DNA of 59,912 nt from Lachnospiraceae bacterium (GCA_015056765.1 SVFQ01000018.1:1-59912), one strand, 5' to 3'. Shown: positions 48,150 through 56,714, counted from the first letter of the stretch. Numbers and translations: made by a program. The notes: generated by a model not told the origin, from the sequence alone.

Positions 48150-48196
48150 ATCTTAATCCACCTTTAGAATTTTTCATAATTCTTCATGTATTAAAT

Positions 48197-49477
48197 CTAC
48201 TGATTATCATATATGCGCATCAATGCGTCATAATGTGCGTCGGCGGTGATGTGCTCCTCGTACCACTTGCGGTAGATGTCGCCATATTCAGACTTCAAAT
48301 CTCGATCTAGAATACTCGTACTCTTTGTCGCACCTTCCGTTTCGTTTGCAGTCTGTGTGAATCCGTCCGCCAAACGAATCACAGTATCAGGGCTCATCTG
48401 GCGAACCAGAGCTGCGCCGTTACCGATGTCATTGGCGATGACAGGAGTGCCCAGCATAGCAGCCTCAGCGATGGTCATCGGGAAGCCTTCATAGAGAAGG
48501 GATGGAAAAATCAGAGCCTTAGCGCCTTTGATATAGGCAAGTGCCTGGTCATGGGGCACATTGCCTAACAGCCATATGTGCTTGTTCTCTCCCGGTAGAT
48601 AGCCACGCTCCGATATATACGCTGTGAGTTCTTCCCGTAAAGGGCCATCCCCGCAAATTACCAGCGGATACTTTTCTCCTGCCGGCCACTGCTCCACCAG
48701 AAGTTTCACACCTTTTGTGGCATCCAGACGGCTGACACATACATAATACTCATTTCGTTTCAAATGCCAGTTTTCAATTTTCTCGCCCACCGACTTTTGT
48801 TCCGCACTATCCTTCGTGGGCAAATCCTGCAGGAGTTTCTCAGCCTCTTCCCTCTCATCCGCCACGAAGTTCGGCAACACCGTCACCTGTTCCGGCTTCA
48901 CATAATCCTTCATAGCCTGACAAAACTTCTCTTTTCCAAAGTCCGTCAGCGCTATATATTTCGGATAACTATAGATGCCTTTTCTGCGATGATGCCACAG
49001 GGTATAAGCACACAGCATGCTCTGCAATTTAGAGTCATGATAGCACTTGTGTTGGATGCCCGGTTTTAGTGCTCTATTGGCACAAAGTTCACACGGCTTT
49101 CCATCTCGATACATCAGGGCATTGATGCAGAAAAAGCGGAAGTTGTGGATAGTCTGCACCACCGGTACGCCGGCTTTTTTTGCAGCATAATAAACTGATG
49201 GAGAAATGACATTGAAGGTGTTGTGGACATGTACCACATCGACGTGTTTCTCGCGAATTAACGCTAGGATTTCTTTATATACTTTGCGGTTGAAAATCGT
49301 GTTCTTAGCAACCGAGAACATGCCAAGCTTTCCGGCATCCTTATACTCCAAGTTGCTACGACGATACTCGATAACTTCATGGCCATGAGCCCGAAGAAGC
49401 GCAACTTCATTATCCACTACGGTGTCTTCACCGCCACGGATTTGATATTCATTATGTACGAATAAAACTCTCTGCAT
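48197..49477 (-). CDS. Glycosyltransferase family 4 (GT-B)
   Basis: About 426 residues from the ATG at 49477 (MQRVLFVHNEYQIRGGED), which has TTAGGAAAGTAGAC upstream and lies two bases after the stop of the GT2 gene. The N-terminal acceptor domain begins VLFVHNEYQIRGGEDTVVDN and includes DVVHVHNTFNVISPSVYYAA; a Cys-rich insert (CELCANRALKPGIQHKC) is seen in this subgroup. The C-terminal donor domain has YYVCVSRLDATKGVKLLVEQ and the GT4 E-x7-E motif in SLLYEGFPMTIAEAAMLGTP. It transfers a sugar to a surface polysaccharide; specificity unknown. Confidence 0.92.
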   Translation of the reverse strand: MQRVLFVHNEYQIRGGEDTVVDNEVALLRAHGHEVIEYRRSNLEYKDAGKLGMFSVAKNTIFNRKVYKEILALIREKHVDVVHVHNTFNVISPSVYYAAKKAGVPVVQTIHNFRFFCINALMYRDGKPCELCANRALKPGIQHKCYHDSKLQSMLCAYTLWHHRRKGIYSYPKYIALTDFGKEKFCQAMKDYVKPEQVTVLPNFVADEREEAEKLLQDLPTKDSAEQKSVGEKIENWHLKRNEYYVCVSRLDATKGVKLLVEQWPAGEKYPLVICGDGPLREELTAYISERGYLPGENKHIWLLGNVPHDQALAYIKGAKALIFPSLLYEGFPMTIAEAAMLGTPVIANDIGNGAALVRQMSPDTVIRLADGFTQTANETEGATKSTSILDRDLKSEYGDIYRKWYEEHITADAHYDALMRIYDNQ

Positions 49478-49479
49478 GT

Positions 49480-50367
49480 CTACTTTCCTAACATTATTCT
49501 CACATACGGTGTAGCCGAGTACACCAGCGCTTTCCCTATCCCAAAGTTCTTCTGCAAGAAGTGGAACCAAGGGCCGGCAGGGGCGCCTTTGATGCTTTCC
49601 TTCTTTTGGATGCGCTCCAGTCTGGAGAGCTCTGTGTTGCGCCAGGAAATCTGCAACGGGTTATCGGGGCATACGCCCACGTATTTATCTAGGACTTCTA
49701 GTTTATAGCCGGCGCGGCCAGCTGTCAGGCCGTAGTCGAAATCCCCCAGGCTGTGCTTGTAAGCTGGGTCGATATTTGGCAAGGCCATAAAGATGTCGCC
49801 CGGAATCCAAAGGAAATTCGCGTTGCAAGTGTCGCAAAGTCTGTTCTCTGCTTCCGGCGGAATCATGTCGTAGTGGATGTCCTTTTGGCCCAATAGATTC
49901 CGATGATAGCGGATACCGCCGTAGGAAAAATTCCCCTTCTCATCCACAGTAGCGCCGATGTATAGTCGGTCCTGCGGACGAGACAGCACGTCGTCCAAGA
50001 TGCCCGGATGGAAGTCCACGTCATCATTAACGAGGATGATAGCGTAGTTTTGCTTGTGAACCACTTTTCCATCAACCTTTTCCTCATATACTAAATCCGC
50101 ATCTTCTCTGGCAATGATGTTTTTCACATGGCTGATGCCTTTGCGCATGCCGCCGGCCCAGTATAGGTTCCCATCCCCATGAAGGAGGTCGATGTAGACA
50201 CCCTGGTTTTTCAGCGCTAGAAGGGCTTCCGGTGTACCATCCGTGGACGCATCATCCACCACGATGAAACGCAAGTCCTGAGCGGGATTTCCCTGCTTCA
50301 GGGTTTTGATGCAGTTGATGGTTTTCTCTTTGCGATTATGACAAGTCAAAATGACATGAATGACCAC
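49480..50367 (-). CDS. Glycosyltransferase family 2 (GT-A)
   Basis: A 295-residue enzyme. The start is the GTG at 50367 (MVIHVILTCHNRKEK) with GAAGGATTTGCT upstream; the frame is open far upstream across the end of the VanZ gene but those residues do not resemble protein. The nucleotide-sugar fold shows HVILTCHNRKEKTINCIKTL, IVVDDASTDGTPEALL, LYWAGGMRKGISHV and a DXD-like VNDDVDF. It is probably a rhamnosyl- or galactosyl-type transferase of surface polysaccharide. It precedes the GT4 gene by two bases. Confidence 0.9.
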   Translation of the reverse strand: MVIHVILTCHNRKEKTINCIKTLKQGNPAQDLRFIVVDDASTDGTPEALLALKNQGVYIDLLHGDGNLYWAGGMRKGISHVKNIIAREDADLVYEEKVDGKVVHKQNYAIILVNDDVDFHPGILDDVLSRPQDRLYIGATVDEKGNFSYGGIRYHRNLLGQKDIHYDMIPPEAENRLCDTCNANFLWIPGDIFMALPNIDPAYKHSLGDFDYGLTAGRAGYKLEVLDKYVGVCPDNPLQISWRNTELSRLERIQKKESIKGAPAGPWFHFLQKNFGIGKALVYSATPYVRIMLGK

Positions 50368-50444
50368 AGCAAATCCTTCTTTCTCGAATCTCGTTTCTAA
50401 AAGAGCGCCATGAAAACGGCGCTCTCGTAATTCCAAATATTTAT

Positions 50445-50984
50445 TTACTCGCTGATGGCTTCCAAGGCCGCCTCTGCTTTCGCGCGTCTTTTGCGCACGC
50501 CCCATAGAATCAGCGCTACCAGGGCTACGCCCAAAATCGTGCCGCCGGTGTCTAACAATACGTCCTGCCATTTGCCTGCACGGCCGGGTACGCAGGTCTG
50601 GTGTATCTCATCTGTGATGGCAAAGAAAATGCCCCAGCAACATGCTACCGCCATGAGTTTTCTTCGCACTAAGGTGCTGGTCTCCGGTTGGCTTGCCGGT
50701 CGCATATTCAGCATCACGCAGATGGTCAGGATGCCCAACACTGTGTATTCAAAGGCGTGGGCTGTCTTTCGCACCGCGAAATCGATGCTTTCGATGCGAG
50801 CCTGACGCTCCTCCAGAGACAGACTGTCGAAGTCGCCATCTATGAAGCGGAGGATCACCTCTCCCACCAAGTGTGACTGGCCCTCGGATACGTCCGCCGG
50901 TTTATCTGAATAGCTGAACATCAGCGCCATCCATAGCGCCCACAGCACAAATGCTATGATAAATTCAATCCGTATGTGTTTCAT
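50445..50984 (-). CDS. VanZ-family membrane protein
   Basis: A 179-residue membrane protein with four hydrophobic helices and the VanZ-like pattern: FVLWALWMALMFSYSDKPAD in helix one, RKTAHAFEYTVLGILTICVM in helix two, AVACCWGIFFAITDEIHQTC before FVPGR-type VPGRAGKWQDVLLDTGGTIL. The conserved K-x-x-H-x-x-E-Y and D-E-x-H-Q are present. VanZ relatives give low teicoplanin resistance or are envelope accessory proteins. It precedes the GT2 gene. Confidence 0.93.
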   Translation of the reverse strand: MKHIRIEFIIAFVLWALWMALMFSYSDKPADVSEGQSHLVGEVILRFIDGDFDSLSLEERQARIESIDFAVRKTAHAFEYTVLGILTICVMLNMRPASQPETSTLVRRKLMAVACCWGIFFAITDEIHQTCVPGRAGKWQDVLLDTGGTILGVALVALILWGVRKRRAKAEAALEAISE

Positions 50985-51067
50985 TATGCTATCAATCCTA
51001 CTGTTTTATCGAATGTCTTATGCTGATTTTACCATATGTCGCATAATGTTTCACTAGGACTTTTTGG

Positions 51068-51706
51068 TTATCTCACAATCTTCTCGAAGTCGTCCTTGGG
51101 GTGCTTGCAGATAGGACAGATAAAGTCATCCGGAAGCTCTTCCCCCTCCCATTCGTAGCCGCAAATCATGCAACGCCAAATGGTCTTGCCCTGAGATGTG
51201 GTGCCCGCGGGCTGTGGGCGGGGTTTGATCTCCGCCTGGTAATACTCGTAGGAGCAGGAACCAGCGTCGCTCAAAACTTCCATGGCTGTTGGCTCGCAGA
51301 TAAAGAGGGTATGAGAGCCTAAATCCACGGTCTGCTTTACCGTCAGGGACATGTAGGCATTGGTGCCCGCTACGATGTAGGGGATACCATTGTCCGCCAG
51401 CTTGTAATTCGCCGCCGGATAGTCACCGAACTTATTTACGTCCCGGCCTGACTGAAAGCCAAAATGCTGAAACAGTTCGAATTTGGCTTCCCGGCTAATC
51501 ATGGAGATGTTGCAAGCTCCGGTGGCCTTTACCATATCGTGAGTCAGATTTGCTTTATTGATGGCGATGGAAATCTGGTTCGGCTCCGATGCCACCTGAA
51601 TCGCCGTGTTGATGATGCAACCGTTCAGTTTGTCACCTTGCTTTGCCGTGCATACGAAAAGGCCATAGGTCAGTTTGTACATGGCTTTGGTGTTCATTTC
51701 AGACAT
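51068..51706 (-). CDS. Flavoreductase-rubredoxin fusion
   Basis: A 212-residue fusion of an FMN-binding flavin reductase domain (about 1-155) and a C-terminal rubredoxin (about 170-212), the layout of high-molecular-weight rubredoxins in clostridia. The ATG at 51706 (MSEMNTKAMYKL) has AAAGGAG upstream. The first domain shows KLTYGLFVCTAKQGDKLNGC and KQTVDLGSHTLFICEPTAME. The rubredoxin has two C-x2-C pairs, WRCMICGYEWEGEELPDDF and CPICKHPKDDF. It likely carries electrons from NAD(P)H or rubredoxin partners to oxygen- or peroxide-reducing proteins. Confidence 0.95.
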   Translation of the reverse strand: MSEMNTKAMYKLTYGLFVCTAKQGDKLNGCIINTAIQVASEPNQISIAINKANLTHDMVKATGACNISMISREAKFELFQHFGFQSGRDVNKFGDYPAANYKLADNGIPYIVAGTNAYMSLTVKQTVDLGSHTLFICEPTAMEVLSDAGSCSYEYYQAEIKPRPQPAGTTSQGKTIWRCMICGYEWEGEELPDDFICPICKHPKDDFEKIVR

Positions 51707-51749
51707 AGTCTCGCTCCTTTCCCGGCCGTGCCGGTCCGCATATGCTAAA

Positions 51750-51789
51750 AGAACGATAGGAAACACTCACGCATTCATCCTACCGTTCT
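51750..51789 (-). terminator. Terminator of the rubredoxin gene
   Basis: AGAACGGTAGG and CCTATCGTTCT pair on the minus strand around an 18-base loop and are followed by TTTTAG. It lies between the rubredoxin stop and the fusion-protein start. Confidence 0.65.
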
Positions 51790-51808
51790 CATGTAGTCAT
51801 ATTTCGTT

Positions 51809-51967
51809 TTAGCCTTCAGCCTTGAAGCTGTCCTTGCCAACTCCACATAATGGACAGACAAAATCGTCCGGCAACTCTTCCCACTTAGTGCCTGGTGCGA
51901 TACCGTGCTCCGGATCACCCTTTGCCTCGTCATAAGTGTATCCACAAACTTCACAAACGTACTTCAT
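51809..51967 (-). CDS. Rubredoxin
   Basis: A 52-residue rubredoxin. The start ATG at 51967 ([14 protein letters not shown]) has AAAGGAGCTACT upstream; the longer open frame is not coding, as it overlaps the preceding gene. Iron ligands are the two C-x2-C pairs in YVCEVCGY and VCPLCGVG, with [12 protein letters not shown] between them. It is a small cytosolic electron carrier, next to the fusion protein with which it could exchange electrons. Confidence 0.97.
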   Translation of the reverse strand: MKYVCEVCGYTYDEAKGDPEHGIAPGTKWEELPDDFVCPLCGVGKDSFKAEG

Positions 51968-52022
51968 AGTAGCTCCTTTCTGGGCGTGGCCCATAAAAGT
52001 TATAAGGTTACTAGATACAACT

Positions 52023-53198
52023 TTAGTGTAGCATGTAACGCAGGGCAGATTCAACCGCTTCCACATACCCCTTCGCAGTCTCTTCGAAAGTAAACTTCTT
52101 TAGCATGTCTCGGTTGAAGGAAATAGTAGTATTAGTCAAATCACCATTCTCTACTATCTCATCTATCTTCCTACCAAAAGCCTCCGCATCAAAAGGATCT
52201 GCCATGTATCCGTTTACGCCCTCTTCAAGTATCTCATATGCACCATCGGCATAAGTAGATGATAAGATTGGAAGTCCTGAAGCCGCTGCCTCCAAAAGAA
52301 CCAACGCGAAGCAGTCTTCTCTAGTAGGGAAGACAAAGAAATCTGCGTTTCGGTAGCAATCCATCAGGGCATCCCCTTCTTTGTAGCCTTTGAATTCGAT
52401 GGTTTTTGTCAGCCTTTCAGATGCTGCTACTCTTTGGCGATACTCCTCTTCATTGCTACCGGATCCCACCAGCCAGATTTTATAGTCCGAGGTGGATTTC
52501 TCGATTGCATCGAAGAGTAGGTCGATGCCTTTGCGGCCGATGAGGCTACCCACGTAGAGACCGATTCTTTGGTGATTCATGTCATCTTCCTGTGCTTCAT
52601 GTTCACCGGAAGAACTTGACACACCGAAGCTCTCTGCGCGCCCGTTCAAAATATCACAATACGGCCCAATATCCTCTGTCAGCAAACTGATAGAAATCTT
52701 CTCCGGATTAGCACCCAGATAAATCTGATTTTCCTTTGACTTCTGGCTGCTGGCGATGAACCAATCCGCCCGCTTCACGATATACTTGCGGCTCCACTTT
52801 TGCAGGAAGCTCAGATTACGCTCCGAAATCCGGGTACCGTCAGTCAAACTGACGAATCGACAGCCACGACTCCGGCACCATCTAGCTGCCAGGATAGCCG
52901 CCGGATTGTACTCGCAAGCGATAACCACATCCGGATTTAACTCCTGTAATGTCTTCGTCAATCCTGTAGGAATCACCTTGTGAAAGGTATCCGCATAGGT
53001 CTTTTTCGTCAGAACTTTCGACTGCAGAAAAATCGAATCCCCCAGCTTCTCCTCGTCGATGGACCACTCCCTGGAGGACAGTCGCTTCGTGGTATATAGA
53101 ATTGTCCAATGATAGTCCGTCACCCGCGTCTGCAGATAGTGGAAAAAGTCCACCCGATAAGGCGACGGCACATTCGTAATGATGCAAACCTTTTTCAT
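52023..53198 (-). CDS. Glycosyltransferase family 4 (GT-B)
   Basis: A 391-residue GT-B enzyme. The acceptor side starts [20 protein letters not shown] and includes [20 protein letters not shown]. The donor side has [40 protein letters not shown] and the GT4 E-x7-E motif in [20 protein letters not shown]. It overlaps the upstream partial glycosyltransferase gene by four bases (ATGA), so the two are co-translated. Substrate unknown. Confidence 0.93.
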   Translation of the reverse strand: MKKVCIITNVPSPYRVDFFHYLQTRVTDYHWTILYTTKRLSSREWSIDEEKLGDSIFLQSKVLTKKTYADTFHKVIPTGLTKTLQELNPDVVIACEYNPAAILAARWCRSRGCRFVSLTDGTRISERNLSFLQKWSRKYIVKRADWFIASSQKSKENQIYLGANPEKISISLLTEDIGPYCDILNGRAESFGVSSSSGEHEAQEDDMNHQRIGLYVGSLIGRKGIDLLFDAIEKSTSDYKIWLVGSGSNEEEYRQRVAASERLTKTIEFKGYKEGDALMDCYRNADFFVFPTREDCFALVLLEAAASGLPILSSTYADGAYEILEEGVNGYMADPFDAEAFGRKIDEIVENGDLTNTTISFNRDMLKKFTFEETAKGYVEAVESALRYMLH

Positions 53199-53773
53199 AT
53201 TTTCTCTAACCTTAGCACAGCATCCAGTTCCGCAGCGAACTCCTGCGGTTTATCTAAGCTCATATGTGCAAGCACACTGATCTTATCCGGCTTTATCCCC
53301 AGCACTTTGGTGGCTGTGTCCTGAATCTCGACTGTCGCCGCGATGACCTTCGACGCATTCTGGAATGACTGCATCACCACCATCTTCATGGCCTTGTCCG
53401 CCAGGTAACCTCTAGTCTCATAGTTCTCCGGATTATTATGCAAGAAAGGAATGACCCGCAGGTCTTTCTTCACCATCTGCAAACTCCTGCCGTAGAAGTG
53501 CAGCAGCGGCAGTTCATCCTGCACCACAACCGTATCGATTTCGTATTTCAACATGATTCTGGAAATTTCCTCAAAGGTAGAAAAAGACGTGTCCTTAGAG
53601 CCATTCAGCACATACACCTTGGCACCGTCCTGCCGCATCTCCTCCGTAATCTCGCCACCGGTCTTCACAAAAACAAATACATTATCTAATTTGGAATATT
53701 TCGCATATGCCCTGGCCAGCAGATCGATTCTGTCCCCGTCGCCAGACTCCAATAAATGCATGATATGTCTCAT
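53195..53773 (-). CDS. Half-length glycosyltransferase-like protein
   Basis: About 192 residues from the ATG at 53773, which has GGGGAG nine bases upstream; an ATG at 53794 lacks such a site. The sequence resembles the acceptor half of a GT4-like enzyme: RIDLLARAYAKYSKLDNVFV, YEIDTVVVQDELPLLHFYGR, IPFLHNNPENYETRG and a terminal GIKPDKISVLAHMSLDKPQE where the donor domain would normally begin. It stops there. The ATGA overlap with the next GT4 gene speaks for a maintained gene rather than mere decay. It may be a non-catalytic partner of that enzyme; this is inference. Confidence 0.7.
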   Translation of the reverse strand: MRHIMHLLESGDGDRIDLLARAYAKYSKLDNVFVFVKTGGEITEEMRQDGAKVYVLNGSKDTSFSTFEEISRIMLKYEIDTVVVQDELPLLHFYGRSLQMVKKDLRVIPFLHNNPENYETRGYLADKAMKMVVMQSFQNASKVIAATVEIQDTATKVLGIKPDKISVLAHMSLDKPQEFAAELDAVLRLEKI

Positions 53774-53837
53774 CTCGTCGTGCTCCCCACTCATCGTCTA
53801 AACAATTCAAACTACTTCATCATCTAAGCTAGTCAAA

Positions 53838-54263
53838 CTACTCGTCTTCAAAGTCGTGCTCGCAGAAAAGGAATTTCCTGCAGGCAAGTAATGCCGCGAT
53901 AGCCGCAATCCGAAGTAATGCCCGTAAAGGCTCCTCGTGCTCCACAACCAGCCCTCTGGCGATGGCGAAAATCAGCACCTCTACGATGGTATTCATGGAA
54001 TGCTTCACCAGCATGCGTATAAACTCAATCACGATGATGACATTGAAAGCCAGAGCCAGCAGTTCCTCCATGTAGGAAGGTAGGTCCCCCTGCCCTACAT
54101 CAAAGGCAGCCATGCCTAGCTTCACGCATCCATATACTACCGCGCCCAGCAAAATCAAGGCCACAAGTTTTTCCATAAATCCTGCCGTCTTCAAAATCAG
54201 GCCATAGATTCTATCCAACCAATTGCCTTTTGTCGTATCCGAATTAGAAGGAATCATTTTCAT
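53838..54263 (-). CDS. psiE: PsiE-family phosphate-starvation-inducible membrane protein
   Basis: A 141-residue protein with four hydrophobic helices. The ATG at 54263 (MKMIPSNSD) has GAGGAGGTGCACC upstream and is preferred over one 15 bases earlier. Family features: LVALILLGAVVYGCVKLGMA, LLALAFNVIIVIEFIRMLVK and VEVLIFAIARGLVVEHEEPL. Function in the family is poorly known beyond induction on phosphate limitation in E. coli. It lies upstream of the glycosyltransferases. Confidence 0.9.
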   Translation of the reverse strand: MKMIPSNSDTTKGNWLDRIYGLILKTAGFMEKLVALILLGAVVYGCVKLGMAAFDVGQGDLPSYMEELLALAFNVIIVIEFIRMLVKHSMNTIVEVLIFAIARGLVVEHEEPLRALLRIAAIAALLACRKFLFCEHDFEDE

Positions 54264-54406
54264 GGTGCACCTCCTCAAAATAAATCATCTTTCACTAAGT
54301 ATTAGAGAAGATTATATGGAAAAGTCTGATTAACGTCTATGGGTTTTGAAGAAATTCCTGTGAAAGGTTTGTGAACGGGCTATCTGCACGTCACGCTGCA
54401 ACAATC

Positions 54407-54769
54407 TCACATAGGCGTCCCAACTTCAATCAGATTTCCATCCGGATCATAGAAGCGCACTACCTTCTGTCCCCAACTATGCGTCATGAGACGATTCACA
54501 TACTTCACATCCGGATAAAGGCGTTCCAATTTGGTCACAAAACCCTCGATGTCCGTCTCCTCGAAATACAACTCCGTGGCATGATTCTCCGGTATCACAT
54601 CATGCTGAAGAAATGATTTCCAGATCTTCGCATCCTGTAGCACCAGCCCTTCTGTCAGAATCATATTTCCATCGTTATCCAAAATCATATCGAGGCCAAA
54701 AAAGTCGTGGTAAAATTTCTTGGATTTCTCTATGTCGTTTACGACGATTAGGACGTTTTTGAGTTTCAT
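54407..54769 (-). CDS. VOC/glyoxalase-family protein
   Basis: A 120-residue single-domain vicinal-oxygen-chelate protein. It starts KLKNVLIVVNDIEKSKKFYH and ends WGQKVVRFYDPDGNLIEVGT, which provides the second metal-side Glu. The two beta-alpha-beta-beta-beta units expected for the fold are visible. Relatives include lactoylglutathione lyase and antibiotic-binding proteins; the substrate cannot be assigned. It is divergent from the exchanger gene, separated by the riboswitch region. Confidence 0.92.
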   Translation of the reverse strand: MKLKNVLIVVNDIEKSKKFYHDFFGLDMILDNDGNMILTEGLVLQDAKIWKSFLQHDVIPENHATELYFEETDIEGFVTKLERLYPDVKYVNRLMTHSWGQKVVRFYDPDGNLIEVGTPM

Positions 54770-54808
54770 AAGATATCACTCCACTATATTCGAATCAGTT
54801 TTTCCGGA

Positions 54809-54838
54809 TTGACAAACCGCTCCCCATCTTGTTACAGT
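54809..54838 (+). promoter_or_regulatory. Promoter of the riboswitch-exchanger unit
   Basis: A perfect TTGACA at 54809-54814 is followed after 18 bases by TACAGT (54833-54838). Transcription would begin near 54845, at the first stem of the aptamer. Confidence 0.65.
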
Positions 54839-54843
54839 TGAAT

Positions 54844-54948
54844 CAGTATTAGGGAGTAGCTTGCGCTATAAGCGTAACATAATTTCGTCAATACGAGGAG
54901 CCACGGCTTCTCTGGGTTATGTTTTCAATGAAGCGAGACTTTTACTGT
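54844..54948 (+). ncRNA. Manganese riboswitch (yybP-ykoY class)
   Basis: The region carries the class hallmarks in order: a closing stem (CAGTA/TACTG), GGGAGTAGC with a GCTTGCGCTATAAGCG hairpin, the CGTCAATACG core, a GAGGAGCCACGGCTTCTC hairpin, and near the end GCGAGACTTT, equivalent to the conserved GCAAGACCUUU. This riboswitch class senses Mn2+ and usually activates exporters and related transporters. Its 3' end overlaps the left arm of the terminator that follows, so metal binding would free transcription into the exchanger gene. The core alignment is by eye. Confidence 0.88.
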
Positions 54949-54979
54949 AACTTATGTTGCAGCAAAGGTCTCGCTTTTT
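54932..54979 (+). terminator. Riboswitch-controlled intrinsic terminator
   Basis: AGCGAGAC at 54932-54939 pairs with GTCTCGCT at 54968-54975, followed by a U-run. The left arm belongs to the conserved 3' part of the aptamer, so aptamer and terminator cannot form together. This is the on-switch arrangement known for the class. Confidence 0.88.
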
Positions 54980-55007
54980 GTTTTCTCATTCATAAAGGAG
55001 GTAGTTT

Positions 55008-55937
55008 ATGCAGATGTTAACACTAATAATTCTACTCATAGGATTTGTGGCACTGATCAAAGGCGCCGACATCTTCGTGGATGGCAGCTCCGAACTAGCC
55101 AAAATCTTCAAGGTACCAACTCTTATCATCGGGCTTACCATCGTCGCATTTGGCACTAGTGCCCCGGAACTGGCTGTCAGTACAAGTGCAGCCTTGATGG
55201 GTTCCAATGAAATCGCCCTTAGCAATGTCCTTGGCTCTAACATCTTCAATATGTTGATTGTCCTAGGAGTATGTGCCATTATAAGACCAATTCCCTTGGA
55301 CCAGGACTTCCTCGCTAGAGACTACCCTGTAAGCACTTTCTCAACTTTGGGGCTTCTTTTGCTATGCCTCCCCATCGCTTGCATCAATAGAGCAATTAGT
55401 ACCCTACTACTCCTCACTTTTGGTATTTATCTCTATTATTTAATTAAAAAGGCTAAAGCAAGTAGTTCTGAAGAACCAGCCACACCCAGATATCCTCTGT
55501 GGAAGAGCATCCTTTTCATCATCATAGGACTCGCCTTAGTAATTGGCGGCGGGCAGGCTGTGGTCTATGGTGCTAAAGAAATCGCTAGAGCCCTTGGCAT
55601 GACAGAAACGCTAATTGGACTCACTGTAGTTGCCGTCGGCACCTCTCTTCCTGAACTAGTGACTTCCATCGTTGCTGCCAAAAAGGGTGACGCAGGTCTC
55701 GCTATCGGGAACGTGCTAGGCTCTAACATCTTCAACTTGCTATTCATCCTAGGCGTCTCCGGACTCCTACACCCTATCACAGTTGATGTCATGTCTATCT
55801 ATGACCTTGTTGTCCTCACAGGTATTAGCTGTATCGCTTACGCCTTTTCAAAGACATCAAAACTCATTACTAGGGTAGAAGGGTTCATCATGGTGTGTAT
55901 TTATGTGGGATATATGATATTCGCGGTCGTACGATGA
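55008..55937 (+). CDS. Na+/Ca2+-exchanger-family cation transporter
   Basis: A 309-residue CaCA-family exchanger (YrbG-like) with about ten helices in two inverted halves. The alpha repeats are LIIGLTIVAFGTSAPELAVS, NEIALSNVLGSNIFNMLIVL in half one and TLIGLTVVAVGTSLPELVTS, DAGLAIGNVLGSNIFNLLFI in half two, with the ion-binding Glu and Asn residues conserved. AAAGGAGGTAGTTT precedes the start. Exchange of cytosolic Ca2+ for Na+ is the family activity; control by a manganese riboswitch implies that it may also export or balance Mn2+. A hairpin terminator follows. Confidence 0.95.
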   Translation: MQMLTLIILLIGFVALIKGADIFVDGSSELAKIFKVPTLIIGLTIVAFGTSAPELAVSTSAALMGSNEIALSNVLGSNIFNMLIVLGVCAIIRPIPLDQDFLARDYPVSTFSTLGLLLLCLPIACINRAISTLLLLTFGIYLYYLIKKAKASSSEEPATPRYPLWKSILFIIIGLALVIGGGQAVVYGAKEIARALGMTETLIGLTVVAVGTSLPELVTSIVAAKKGDAGLAIGNVLGSNIFNLLFILGVSGLLHPITVDVMSIYDLVVLTGISCIAYAFSKTSKLITRVEGFIMVCIYVGYMIFAVVR

Positions 55938-55951
55938 AGTAGGATTATGCT

Positions 55952-55982
55952 GGCCTCATCTAGGTTAAAGACCTAGATGAGG
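55952..55982 (+). terminator. Terminator of the exchanger gene
   Basis: GCCTCATCTAGG and CCTAGATGAGGC pair perfectly around a seven-base loop, followed by TACTATTTT, 15 bases past the stop codon. Confidence 0.85.
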
Positions 55983-56047
55983 CTACTATTTTAACCCATC
56001 CTCGATTTAGGCGTCGACTCTTTGCTACATGGGCGCCCCTACTTCGA

Positions 56048-56665
56048 TTAGCATTCCTTAATAGTGTCAAACTGTTCAGTCTCCCAATTATAAATGTATC
56101 CGCGATACCCAAACTGTTTGTAGCTGGTTATATCCTCCTTGATTTTGGCGTTGCCAAGGATAACCAGATATTCCTCATTCCAGCCTTCACGAAATGCCTG
56201 AACTTGCTTCATACACCTTGCTACAAATGCAAGCTTGAATAAATCATTTTCTCTATCATCAGCATCAGAATAGCCAATGACAACTTTAGTCGGACACTTA
56301 ACATGAATTAGCTTCATTACTTCATCCAGCCAATCGCTCTTATCATTTTCATGTTCAACTGCTATTTTAAGGTCCCACAAATGTGGTTTAAGCCCCAGCT
56401 TTTCTGCTTGACTCTCAATGCTTTTAAAATGACTCACCCACCCACATGCATCAATTCGAAAATATTCATTTTGAACACCGAAGCAACTCTGCTGCTCAAG
56501 TTCATGTTCTTCAAGTTTGTAGTCATTTCTAGATTCTTTAATTATCTCGTTTATTAAAGGAATAATGAGTTTAGTATATTCAGAGCTATTCTTGTATTCC
56601 TTCATTAATTCTGGCGTATCACAAATACGACGCATAAACTCTTTATAAAAGCCATGTGCATTCAT
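56048..56665 (-). CDS. Hypothetical protein with a PD-(D/E)XK-like pattern
   Basis: A 205-residue protein with no family recognised by eye. A run of YFRIDACGW, then WDLKIAVEHENDKSDWLDE, then KCPTKVVIGYSD, resembles the restriction-endonuclease-like core (Asp, then acidic residue and Lys on a strand, then a helix and strand), so nuclease ancestry is possible. The chain ends KQFGYRGYIYNWETEQFD. Codon use and lower GC differ from the genes to its left, and the gene lies in the decayed right-hand region. A plain ribosome binding site is not obvious; the start is uncertain by a few codons. Confidence 0.65.
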   Translation of the reverse strand: MNAHGFYKEFMRRICDTPELMKEYKNSSEYTKLIIPLINEIIKESRNDYKLEEHELEQQSCFGVQNEYFRIDACGWVSHFKSIESQAEKLGLKPHLWDLKIAVEHENDKSDWLDEVMKLIHVKCPTKVVIGYSDADDRENDLFKLAFVARCMKQVQAFREGWNEEYLVILGNAKIKEDITSYKQFGYRGYIYNWETEQFDTIKEC

Positions 56666-56714
56666 GAATAATCATCCCTACAATAAAATCTATGCAAATC
56701 ATTTTTTTAAAGTG

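Noticed and set aside
50367..50571. N-terminal extension of the GT2 protein (about 68 residues)
   Set aside because: It overlaps the VanZ gene in another frame, is Arg/Gly-rich and not family-like; the GTG at 50367 has a ribosome binding site.
54831..54951. GTTACAGT and ACTGTAAC as the outer stem of the riboswitch
   Set aside because: The left arm overlaps the -10 of the probable promoter, so it would not be transcribed; the inner CAGTA/TACTG pairing is preferred.
54986..55279. Minus-strand frame opposite the exchanger gene start
   Set aside because: Shadow frame; the plus-strand exchanger has ribosome binding site, promoter, riboswitch and conserved motifs.
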